From assembly GCA_900555045.1 (NCBI GenBank), contig USJW01000106.1, positions 1 through 17,561 on the forward strand: 17,561 nt of DNA. Reading direction: 5' to 3'. The notes below the pieces were generated by a model. It did not search any database and was not told the DNA's origin. It was given only the letters and a program-made list of their open reading frames with translations. Made by a program: the position numbers and the translations under genes. Source of the stretch: an uncultured Clostridium sp. (GTDB taxonomy: Bacteria; Bacillota; Clostridia; Lachnospirales; Lachnospiraceae). The first letter of the stretch is position 1; each line of letters begins with the position of its first letter. Below, in pieces: positions 8,964 through 14,624 of the stretch.

Positions 8964-9521
8964 TTAAACGCGGGACAGATACTCGCCGGTTCTGGTGTCG
9001 ATCTTGATCTTGTCGCCGGTCTCCACGAACAGCGGAACAGCTACCTGCGCGCCGGTCTCCACAGTTGCGGGCTTGTTGGCGCCGGTTGCGGTGTCACCCT
9101 TGAAGCCAGGCTCGGTATCGGTGATCTCCAGCTCTACGAACAGCGGAGGCTCCACGGAGAATACGCTGCCGTTGTAGGAGCAAACCTTACATACCTCGTT
9201 CTCCTTCACGAACTTTAAGGCGTCGCCGATGATGTCCTTGTTCAGGGCTACCTGATCGTAGGTCTCCTGGTTCATGAAGTAGAACAGATCGCCGTCTGCG
9301 TACAGATACTGCATGTCCACGCGGTCGATTCTTGCTGCCGGGAACTTCTCGGTGGGACGGAAGGTGCGCTCTACCACACCGCCGTTGATTACATTTTTCA
9401 GCTTGGTGCGCACAAAAGCCGCGCCCTTGCCGGGCTTCACGTGCTGGAATTCCATAATCTGAACAACCTGTCCATCAATCTCCAGCGTAACGCCATTTCT
9501 AAAATCTCCTGCTGATATCAT
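8964..9521 (-). CDS. efp: translation elongation factor P
   Basis: EF-P (185 residues) binds ribosomes stalled on polyproline stretches and promotes peptide-bond formation. The protein shows the usual three beta-barrel domains: a KOW-like N-terminal domain opening with MISAGDFRNG, a middle OB domain and a C-terminal OB domain. The loop KPGKG places the conserved lysine at K32, the residue carrying the functional modification in other bacteria; no modification enzyme is in this window. The frame is open for nine more codons (to 9548), but the ATG at 9521 has GAGGAGGAA at ideal spacing and gives the family's usual length and N-terminus. It has its own promoter (9594-9566) and terminator (8933-8903), so it is probably a single-gene transcript. 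Confidence 0.97.
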   Translation of the reverse strand: MISAGDFRNGVTLEIDGQVVQIMEFQHVKPGKGAAFVRTKLKNVINGGVVERTFRPTEKFPAARIDRVDMQYLYADGDLFYFMNQETYDQVALNKDIIGDALKFVKENEVCKVCSYNGSVFSVEPPLFVELEITDTEPGFKGDTATGANKPATVETGAQVAVPLFVETGDKIKIDTRTGEYLSRV

Positions 9522-9528
9522 AAAGATA

Positions 9529-9537
9529 TTCCTCCTC
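9529..9537 (-). promoter_or_regulatory. ribosome binding site of efp
   Basis: GAGGAGGAA on the minus strand has its AGGAGG core (9536-9531) 9 bases before the ATG at 9521-9519. This sets the start at MISAGDF and excludes the upstream in-frame start at 9548. Confidence 0.85.
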
Positions 9538-9565
9538 GATTCGTTCAATGTCTCTAATCTTCTAT

Positions 9566-9594
9566 ATTTTATACTATGTATACTATATTTTCAA
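9566..9594 (-). promoter_or_regulatory. sigma-A type promoter of efp
   Basis: On the minus strand TTGAAA (9594-9589) is followed after exactly 17 bases by TAAAAT (9571-9566), each matching consensus at 5 of 6 positions. The spacer is AT-only apart from three positions and contains the repeated hexamer ATAGTA. It begins 13 bases after the stop codon of the aroE-aroK gene and lies 45 bases before the efp start. Confidence 0.8.
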
Positions 9595-9606
9595 GCCCTT
9601 TTTTAT

Positions 9607-10989
9607 TCATCGGCAAATTTTATGGATATCCCGCGCGATTTCCCCCACGGTCCGCCCGTTTACATCCACAATCCGGTGCGCCGCCTCCCGGTACACCGGC
9701 CCCCTGAAGGCCAGAAGCTCCATAACGCGCCTGCGCACGTTGTCCCCGCGCAGCATGGGCCTGGAGGACACGTCGTCGCCCAGGCGCTCCAAAACCGTGT
9801 CCGCGGACACGTCTAGGAGCACCACAAGGCCCAGCTCCTTTAACAGCGCCCGGTTCTCCTCCCGCATGGGAAGTCCGCCGCCCACGGAGATCACCCGGCC
9901 GTCCGGCTCCGCCAAGAGTTCCCTTAGCATCCGCGTCTCAAGCTCCCTGAAGGCCGCCTCCCTCTGGCTCGCAAAAATGTCCTTTATGGGCATCCCGGCC
10001 AGGGCCTCGATGCGCTGGTCCGTGTCCACCAGCTCGTAGCCGTAGTCCGCCGCAAAGCGCTCCGCCACGCTGGTCTTGCCCGCGCCCATGAAGCCGATCA
10101 AAATCAGGTTCCTTCTGCGCCGGGGTTCCAGCTGGTCCCGCAGCATCTCCCTGGCGATGGAGGCCGTCTCCTCGTCCACCACCGTGCCCGGGTTCCACAG
10201 CTCGTAGGAGACGATTCCCTGGTAGAGTAACATATCCAGGCCGCCCACCGCCGTGCCGCCGTGGGCCCGCACCAGCTTCATGAACTTTGTCTCGCTGGGC
10301 GTGTACACGATGTCCACGCCCGTGTGCACCCGCTCGTAGAAGGCCGCGTCCTCGATCACCGCAGCGTCCGTGTTCGGGTGCATCCCCACGCTGGTGGACT
10401 GGATGCACAGGTAGTCCTTCCCGGTTCCGGGAAGCTGCCCGTAGTCCGAGAGCGCCATGGGAACCATCACCTCACGGCCGGCGAGGCCGTTCACGTACTC
10501 CGCCAGCTCCCGCGCCCGGTCCTCCCTGCGGTTTAGAATGTACACCTGCGAGGCGCCCTCCCGGGCCAGAAGATAGGCCGCCGCCTTGGCCGCCCCGCCA
10601 GCGCCTAACAGAATGCACCTGGCATCCCGCACTGTGATTCCCGCCCGCTCCATGGCCCGCTTTAGGCCGGCCGCGTCAGTGTTGTAGCCCTTGTAGCCGC
10701 CGGGCACCCGCACCAGGGTGTTCACCGCGCCGATGGCCGCCGCATCCCGGTCAATGTCCACCAGCGCCTCCATCACCCGCTGCTTGTGGGGAACCGTCAC
10801 GTTGATCCCCAGAATATTTAAGGCGTAGGCGCCTCTCACGGCCTCCGCCACCGCGTCGTTCTCCACGTGAAAGGGCACGTAGGCCAGATTGACCCCCGTG
10901 CGCTCCGCGTAGAAATTCTGCATCTGCGGCGACATGGAATGCTCCACCGGATTTCCCATCACACCGCACACTCTCGTCTTACCATCCAT
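9607..10989 (-). CDS. bifunctional shikimate dehydrogenase-shikimate kinase fusion
   Basis: This 460-residue protein fuses two enzymes that act in succession in the shikimate pathway. Residues 1 to about 285 are AroE (3-dehydroshikimate to shikimate, NADPH-dependent): SMS at 18-20 binds substrate, K69 (in NVTVPHK) and D105 (in YNTD) are the catalytic pair, GAGGAAK (129-135) is the nucleotide loop, NRR (153-155) fits NADPH, and Q257 is conserved. Residues of about 293-460 are AroK (shikimate to shikimate 3-phosphate): Walker A GFMGAGKT (299-306), DTD (322-324), the FREXE element (348-352), GGG (370-372) and SRP (409-411). A basic linker (RRRR near 290-293) joins them. Both halves look complete, so this is a real fusion. 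The ATG lies 5 bases after the YqeG-like stop codon, implying coupling with the upstream genes. Confidence 0.96.
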   Translation of the reverse strand: MDGKTRVCGVMGNPVEHSMSPQMQNFYAERTGVNLAYVPFHVENDAVAEAVRGAYALNILGINVTVPHKQRVMEALVDIDRDAAAIGAVNTLVRVPGGYKGYNTDAAGLKRAMERAGITVRDARCILLGAGGAAKAAAYLLAREGASQVYILNRREDRARELAEYVNGLAGREVMVPMALSDYGQLPGTGKDYLCIQSTSVGMHPNTDAAVIEDAAFYERVHTGVDIVYTPSETKFMKLVRAHGGTAVGGLDMLLYQGIVSYELWNPGTVVDEETASIAREMLRDQLEPRRRRNLILIGFMGAGKTSVAERFAADYGYELVDTDQRIEALAGMPIKDIFASQREAAFRELETRMLRELLAEPDGRVISVGGGLPMREENRALLKELGLVVLLDVSADTVLERLGDDVSSRPMLRGDNVRRRVMELLAFRGPVYREAAHRIVDVNGRTVGEIARDIHKICR

Positions 10990-10994
10990 CGCTT

Positions 10995-11513
10995 CTAGTC
11001 TCTCTTCTCTCCTGTTTTCTTGAGCTGTCGTTCATAGGCCCGCAGCACCGGCTTCTCCAAATAGCGCTTTAACACAATCTGGATCTCCTCCCTGGGGTTC
11101 ATGGGCTTCACCAGCACGCTGTAAATCCCCGCCCGGTTGGCCCCGTACACATCAGTGAACAGCTGGTCCCCCACAAACAATGTGGATTTTACATCCGTCC
11201 CCATCTTCTCCATGGCCGCCCGGTAGCCCCGCACTCCGGGCTTGCCGCCCTTGTACAGGTAGGGGCTTTCCACCTGATCCGCAAAGGATTTCACCCGCGG
11301 CTCTTTGTTGTTGGAGAGCAGGCAGGTGCGAAAGCCCAGGCTCCGCAGGCGGTCAAACAGCTCCAGGGCCCGCGCATCCGCGGGGGCGTCGTGGGGCACC
11401 AGGGTGTTGTCGATGTCAAAAATCACCCCCCTGTACCCTTTTTCCCGGAAGCCCCCGTAGGGGACCTCGTAGGCGGAATTCAGGTACAGGCGGGGATAAA
11501 ATTGTTCCAGCAT
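10995..11513 (-). CDS. YqeG-family HAD phosphatase
   Basis: This 172-residue protein belongs to the HAD superfamily, subclass IIIA, YqeG type. Motif I is FDIDNT, with nucleophile D33 and acid/base D35. Motif II is SNN with S67. K91 serves as motif III, and motif IV is GDQLFTD with D116 and D121. All catalytic residues are present, so it should be an active cytoplasmic phosphatase. The substrate is not established; mitochondrial and plant relatives dephosphorylate phosphatidylglycerophosphate, which is a possibility here but only by distant homology. The N-terminus (LEQFYPRLYL) is typical of the family. It begins 17 bases after nrdR behind AGGAG and ends 5 bases before aroE-aroK, so the three genes form a compact operon. 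Confidence 0.93.
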   Translation of the reverse strand: MLEQFYPRLYLNSAYEVPYGGFREKGYRGVIFDIDNTLVPHDAPADARALELFDRLRSLGFRTCLLSNNKEPRVKSFADQVESPYLYKGGKPGVRGYRAAMEKMGTDVKSTLFVGDQLFTDVYGANRAGIYSVLVKPMNPREEIQIVLKRYLEKPVLRAYERQLKKTGEKRD

Positions 11514-11530
11514 AGATTGTCCGTCTCCTG

Positions 11531-11983
11531 TTATTTCTTTAGCAGCTTGGCTAACTCCTCCATAAAGGTGTTCACGTCCTTGAACTCCCGGTACACGGAG
11601 GCGAAGCGCACATAGGCCACCTCGTCCAGCTCTTTAAGCTTGTCCATGACCAGCTCGCCGATCACCGAGGTTGGCACCTCCTTCTCCTCCATATTAAAGA
11701 TCCGGTTCTCGATCTCGTCGATCACCGTGTTGATCTGCTGGGTGGACACGGGGCGCTTGTGGCAGGACTGGATGATCCCCGCCTCGATCTTGGACCGGTC
11801 GTAGGCCTCCCTGGAGTTGTCCTTCTTGATCACCATGAGCGGCATCGTCTCCAGCTTCTCGTAGGTTGTAAAACGCTTGCCGCACCGCTCGCACTGTCTG
11901 CGCCTGCGGATGGAGCTGTTGTCGTCCGCGGGTCTGGAATCGATTACTTTTGTATCTGCCTCGTTGCAGTATGGACACTTCAC
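11531..11983 (-). CDS. nrdR: transcriptional repressor NrdR
   Basis: NrdR (150 residues) represses ribonucleotide reductase genes in response to ATP/dATP levels. The N-terminal zinc ribbon uses C3, C6, C31 and C34 (KCPYC and CERCGKRF), followed by the basic SSIRRRRQC stretch that contacts DNA. The ATP-cone follows from about residue 47 to the end. Length is normal. The start is GTG at 11983, with AAAGGAGGT (12000-11992) 8 bases upstream; an ATG nearby in the leader is out of frame. It is the first gene of the group with yqeG-like and aroE-aroK, driven by the promoter at 12062-12034. I see no ribonucleotide reductase gene here, so its targets lie outside this window. Confidence 0.97.
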   Translation of the reverse strand: MKCPYCNEADTKVIDSRPADDNSSIRRRRQCERCGKRFTTYEKLETMPLMVIKKDNSREAYDRSKIEAGIIQSCHKRPVSTQQINTVIDEIENRIFNMEEKEVPTSVIGELVMDKLKELDEVAYVRFASVYREFKDVNTFMEELAKLLKK

Positions 11984-11991
11984 TTTCTCAT

Positions 11992-12000
11992 ACCTCCTTT
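11992..12000 (-). promoter_or_regulatory. ribosome binding site of nrdR
   Basis: AAAGGAGGT on the minus strand ends 8 bases before the GTG at 11983-11981. It confirms GTG as the start; the nearer ATG (11991-11989 area) is not in the NrdR frame. Confidence 0.8.
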
Positions 12001-12033
12001 GGGATGGATTTCAGTTCTACTGTGATTGAATTC

Positions 12034-12062
12034 ATTTTACCCCAGGTTGCGGGGATTCGCAA
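12034..12062 (-). promoter_or_regulatory. promoter of the nrdR operon
   Basis: On the minus strand TTGCGA (12062-12057, 4 of 6) is followed after 17 bases by TAAAAT (12039-12034, 5 of 6). This leaves a leader of roughly 45 bases before the nrdR GTG. It is back to back with the aroD promoter at 12117-12145. Confidence 0.75.
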
Positions 12063-12116
12063 GGAATTTTTGTAAATACACGGATGGGCGGCCGAAAATC
12101 CAGTCCCGCTTTTCGC

Positions 12117-12145
12117 TGGACAGACCACCGTTTTTCCGATATAGT
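12117..12145 (+). promoter_or_regulatory. promoter of aroD
   Basis: TGGACA (12117-12122) is followed after exactly 17 bases by TATAGT (12140-12145); both match the sigma-A consensus at 5 of 6 positions. The transcript would begin near 12152, giving a GC-rich leader of about 67 bases before the aroD start. Confidence 0.75.
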
Positions 12146-12166
12146 AGTGTTCAGAAACTGTGGCGC

Positions 12167-12195
12167 GGCGGCGCGGCAAGGGCCGCCCTCCGGCC
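12167..12195 (+). promoter_or_regulatory. GC-rich alternative hairpins in the aroD leader
   Basis: GGCGGC (12167-12172) can pair with GCCGCC (12182-12187). Alternatively GGCCG (12181-12185) can pair with CGGCC (12191-12195) around a CCCTC loop. The two share bases and cannot form together. The second ends just before the only ribosome-site-like sequence, AAAGGA (12198-12203). Regulation is a guess; GC-rich DNA yields such pairs by chance. Confidence 0.3.
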
Positions 12196-12218
12196 GGAAA
12201 GGACTGTTTGATCTCACA

Positions 12219-12977
12219 ATGAATACTGTACATATCCGAAACATTGCCCTCGGCGAGGGAATCCCCAAAATATGTGTCCCCATCGTGGCCCGAAGCCGCG
12301 AAGCCATCCTGGAGGAGGCAAAGCGCATCCGGGCGTTTTCCGCCGACTTAGTGGAATGGCGCGCAGACTGGTTTGAGGACGTGTTCACCCCTGGAAAGAC
12401 GGAGGAGGTGCTTGCGGGCCTGCGCGGCGTCCTGGGGGACATGCCCCTGCTCTTCACCTTCCGCACCCGCGCCGAGGGAGGCGCATGCGAGGCGGACACC
12501 GCGGCCTACGGCCGGCTGACTGAGTACGCCGTGCGCTCCGGCTTCGCCGACCTGGTGGACGTGGAGCTGTTCTCCGGCCCTGTGCTGGTCTCCTCCCTGG
12601 TGGAGCTGGCCCACGCCTGCGGCGTGAAGGTCATTGTCTCCAACCACGACTTTGAAAAGACCCCGGATCCGGACGAGCTTTTGCGGCGGCTGTCCGCCAT
12701 GGAGGCGCTGGGCGCCGATCTGCCGAAGATCGCCGTGATGCCGGGAAGTCCCGAGGACGTTCTGGCTCTGCTCTCCGCCACCTGCCGGGCCCGCCGGGTG
12801 CTCTCGCAGCCCGTCATCACCATGGCCATGGCCGGAGCCGGGGTGGTGAGCCGCCTCTCCGGCGAGATATTCGGCTCCGCCCTGACCTTCGGAAGCGCCT
12901 CTCAGGCCTCCGCCCCCGGCCAGATCGGCGTCACAGAGCTGCGGCAGACTCTTGAGCTGCTGCACCGGAGTCTGTGA
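12219..12977 (+). CDS. aroD: 3-dehydroquinate dehydratase, type I
   Basis: AroD dehydrates 3-dehydroquinate to 3-dehydroshikimate, the step just before the AroE half of the nearby fusion. The protein is a TIM barrel of 252 residues. From the ATG at 12219 the numbering agrees with the enteric enzyme: E46 and R48 in EWRAD, R82 and E86, H143 in SNHDF, and the Schiff-base lysine K170 in LPKIAVM. The C-terminal loop carries SR(L)SG and SAPGQ. The frame stays open 45 codons further upstream, but that extension has no homology-like sequence and overlaps the promoter. The ribosome site is poor: AAAGGA lies 15 bases before the ATG. It is the only plus-strand gene, diverges from nrdR, and its last 47 bases overlap the end of the antiporter gene on the other strand. 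Confidence 0.96.
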   Translation: MNTVHIRNIALGEGIPKICVPIVARSREAILEEAKRIRAFSADLVEWRADWFEDVFTPGKTEEVLAGLRGVLGDMPLLFTFRTRAEGGACEADTAAYGRLTEYAVRSGFADLVDVELFSGPVLVSSLVELAHACGVKVIVSNHDFEKTPDPDELLRRLSAMEALGADLPKIAVMPGSPEDVLALLSATCRARRVLSQPVITMAMAGAGVVSRLSGEIFGSALTFGSASQASAPGQIGVTELRQTLELLHRSL

Positions 12978-14160
12978 GCGGCTCCTCGGGCTTTAGGAGC
13001 TTCCGGTAGGTCCGGTCAATGAAGAACGACCCCAACGGCGCGGTAATCAGGATGGAGAGCACCGCAACAGTCAGGACAATCTGCCCGCAGGGCAGCCCCA
13101 TAGCCAGGGGCAGCGCGCCGATGGCCGCCTGGACGGTGGCCTTTGGCGTGTAGGCGATCATGCAGAACAGGCGCTCTCCCCGGTCCAGCGAGGTGCCGGC
13201 CAGGCACACATACACGCCCGCCATCCGGAACACCAGCACGCCGAGGATCAAAAGAATCGCCGCCGGCCCCGCGGCCAGCGCATAGCCCACGTCCACCGTG
13301 GCGCCCACCAGCACAAACAGCAGCAGCTCCGCGGCCACCCAGAGCTTGGAGTACTTCGCGGACAGGCGGGCCGCCACCTCTCCCCGCCTCCGCTGCAGGG
13401 CGATCCCCGTGCCCATCACGGCCAGCAGGCCGGAAAATCCCACCGCGCCGCTCACCGACTTCTCGAGCGTCACCAGCAGGAACGACAGGCTCAAGATGAT
13501 GATGACCTTCGCGCTGTCCCGCATGTGGACTCTTCGAAACACCTCCGCCAGCAGCACGCCGCAGAGCGCGCCCGCGCCCAGCCCAAGCACGATGGAGGTG
13601 GGAATCTTAAGGAAATCCGCCGCGGACACCGCGCCGCCCTGGGCCAGGCCGGTGGCGGAGGTGAACAGCACGATCACGAACACGTCGTCCACGGAGGCGC
13701 CCGCCAAAATCATCTGCGGGATGCTCTGCCCGGTTCCCCGGCGCTCCTCCATGAGCTTTAGCATCTTGGGCACGATGACTGCGGGGGACACCGCGGCCAC
13801 CACCGTCCCCAGGATCACCGCGTCCAGGCGGCTGATCCCCAGGATGGCCGGGGCCAAAAGGAGCATCCCGACGATCTCAAAGGTGGCCGGCACAAAGCAC
13901 ATCAGCACCGCGGCCCGCCCCACCTTCTTTAAATCCGCCACATCCAGGTTGAGCCCGGCCCGCGTCAGGATGATGATTAACGCGATCTGCCGCAGATCCG
14001 CGGAGATGGACAGGATGGAGCCGTCCAGCAGGTTTAACACATAGGGTCCCAGGAGGATGCCCGTCAGGAGCATCCCTAAAAGCTGCGGCAGGTTCAGGCG
14101 CCTAAAGAGCGCCCCCATCCCCATTCCGCACAAAAAAATTACAGCAAGACTAAATAACAT
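12931..14160 (-). CDS. CPA-family cation/proton antiporter under fluoride riboswitch
   Basis: This 409-residue, very hydrophobic protein belongs to the monovalent cation/proton antiporter family (Na_H_Exchanger, PF00999), with about 11-13 predicted membrane helices. Helix 4 has the broken-helix sequence VSPAVIVPK (around residue 125). Helix 5 has GASVDDV with the adjacent aspartates D158-D159, the ion-binding pair of the electrogenic NapA/NhaA-like group. There is no C-terminal regulatory TrkA-N domain; the tail after residue 385 is short and polar. The ATG at 14160 follows AAGGAG with a tight spacing of 4. The leader carries a fluoride aptamer and terminator, so the cell makes this protein when fluoride rises. 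I infer a role in fluoride tolerance, by proton/cation exchange or by moving fluoride itself. The 3' end overlaps aroD by 47 bases. Confidence 0.93.
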   Translation of the reverse strand: MLFSLAVIFLCGMGMGALFRRLNLPQLLGMLLTGILLGPYVLNLLDGSILSISADLRQIALIIILTRAGLNLDVADLKKVGRAAVLMCFVPATFEIVGMLLLAPAILGISRLDAVILGTVVAAVSPAVIVPKMLKLMEERRGTGQSIPQMILAGASVDDVFVIVLFTSATGLAQGGAVSAADFLKIPTSIVLGLGAGALCGVLLAEVFRRVHMRDSAKVIIILSLSFLLVTLEKSVSGAVGFSGLLAVMGTGIALQRRRGEVAARLSAKYSKLWVAAELLLFVLVGATVDVGYALAAGPAAILLILGVLVFRMAGVYVCLAGTSLDRGERLFCMIAYTPKATVQAAIGALPLAMGLPCGQIVLTVAVLSILITAPLGSFFIDRTYRKLLKPEEPLTDSGAAAQESAAAL

Positions 14161-14195
14161 CTCTCTCCTTCCCGCAGGCCGGACTTTTCGGCAAC

Positions 14196-14242
14196 AAAAA
14201 ACCGATGCCCCCTGCGATCAAATTCATCACAGAAGTCATCAG
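14196..14242 (-). terminator. riboswitch-controlled intrinsic terminator
   Basis: On the minus strand the arm 14242-14226 pairs with 14218-14202 through 16 pairs (four are G-U) and one A-G mismatch at 14236/14208, around a 7-base loop (14225-14219). Six U follow at once (14201-14196). The 5' arm uses the 3' part of the fluoride aptamer, including CUGAUGA and ACUUC, so terminator and folded aptamer exclude each other. Fluoride binding should therefore turn the antiporter gene on. Confidence 0.88.
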
Positions 14243-14301
14243 CTCATACGTGTCCATATAAGCGGTTCTGGCGGCTGCCACGGGAGAACCTCATTCCCTT
14301 T
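14228..14301 (-). promoter_or_regulatory. fluoride riboswitch (crcB motif) aptamer
   Basis: The minus-strand sequence follows the crcB-motif layout step by step. GGGA (14298-14295) pairs with TCCC (14285-14282) around the loop AUGAGGUUC, matching the conserved AUGnnnnUUC loop. The segment AACCGC follows. The hairpin GCUUAUAU (14263-14256) and GUAUGAGC (14249-14242) closes over six bases. It is followed by the conserved UGAUGA. The pseudoknot is present: loop bases GAGGU (14292-14288) pair with ACUUC (14236-14232). In other members this helix is GGCAU/AUGCC or GGUGU/ACACC, so the pairing is kept with different bases. The overlap with a terminator supports function. Confidence 0.92.
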
Positions 14302-14308
14302 TTTTGTG

Positions 14309-14380
14309 GTAATACGTTTCCTTGATTATATCCTGTCAGCAACCGGAGGTTGATGACAAGTAATACGTTTCCTTATTATA
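14309..14380 (-). repeat. two direct repeats, each next to a TATAAT box
   Basis: The 15-mer AAGGAAACGTATTAC occurs twice on the minus strand, at 14374-14360 and 14323-14309, each preceded by TATAAT (14380-14375 and 14330-14325). The copies are about one helical-turn multiple apart (50-51 bases). The placement over and just after the -10 boxes suggests either duplicated promoters or a repeated operator. Confidence 0.8.
14325..14330 (-). promoter_or_regulatory. possible second -10 box of the antiporter promoter region
   Basis: A perfect TATAAT lies here, about 18-20 bases before the likely aptamer-proximal transcript start. No convincing -35 box is found at 16-18 bases upstream (the bases there read TCAACC or similar). 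It may work with an activator, or be only part of the duplicated element. Confidence 0.4.
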
Positions 14381-14402
14381 CCATAGGAAAGCGGTGCGTC
14401 AA
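14375..14402 (-). promoter_or_regulatory. strong promoter of the antiporter leader
   Basis: On the minus strand TTGACG (14402-14397, 5 of 6) is followed after 16 bases by a perfect TATAAT (14380-14375). Transcription from here would run through the second repeat and then the fluoride aptamer. Confidence 0.82.
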
Positions 14403-14412
14403 CCTTTTTTTA

Positions 14413-14436
14413 GTTTTTCCACCCGTTTTTCCACCC
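14413..14436. repeat. tandem 12-base repeat
   Basis: GTTTTTCCACCC occurs twice back to back (14413-14424, 14425-14436) with the first four bases of a third copy (14437-14440). It lies just upstream of the -35 box of the antiporter promoter, read from the minus strand as purine-rich GGGTGGAAAAAC units. Confidence 0.85.
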
Positions 14437-14586
14437 GTTTCTCTCCCCACTCTCCTCCCCCCGTCCACTTCACCCCCGGGCGCAGTTCATAAAAAATTCA
14501 CTTTTTCCCCACACAATCATCACATTTTTCGCTTATATTAGAAATCGTTAAAGCGAATGCTTTTCATACAACTTTTTCTCACAAAC

Positions 14587-14615
14587 TGGCCGCCGGGCGT
14601 GCATCCCGACGGCCA
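14587..14615 (-). terminator. terminator-like hairpin after the MATE gene
   Basis: On the minus strand TGGCCGTCGGG (14615-14605) pairs with CCCGGCGGCCA (14597-14587), 11 bp with one G-U, around a 7-base loop. The tail reads GTTTGTG, so the U tract is weak. It lies 9 bases past the MATE stop codon, where a terminator is expected. Confidence 0.65.
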
Positions 14616-14624
14616 CTCCTCCGT

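Larger units (their letters stand above)
14161..14624. other. 464-base non-coding region between MATE and antiporter genes
   Basis: No gene is visible on either strand. From right to left on the minus strand it holds the MATE terminator hairpin (14615-14587), a 7-bp inverted repeat TTCGCTT (14528-14534) and AAGCGAA (14551-14557) of unclear meaning, a pyrimidine-rich tract with a tandem 12-mer (14413-14436), tandem promoter-like elements with a repeated 15-mer, the fluoride aptamer and its terminator. The ribosome site of the antiporter ends the region. Confidence 0.8.

Noticed and set aside
9522..9548. Nine-codon extension of EF-P
   Set aside because: The AGGAGG site lies inside it and the family N-terminus is MISAGDF at 9521.
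12084..12218. 45-codon N-terminal extension of aroD
   Set aside because: It overlaps the promoter, has no family-like sequence, and the ATG at 12219 gives residue numbering matching the enteric enzyme (H143, K170).
14173..14216. CGCAGG/CCTGCG pairing just before the antiporter ribosome site, as a translation-blocking hairpin
   Set aside because: It is only 6 bp over a 32-base loop, and its 5' arm is already used in the much stronger terminator stem with a U tract, which explains the switch better.
14528..14557. TTCGCTT/AAGCGAA inverted repeat as a terminator or operator
   Set aside because: The stem is 7 bp with a 16-base loop and no U tract on either strand; an operator is possible but nothing supports it.
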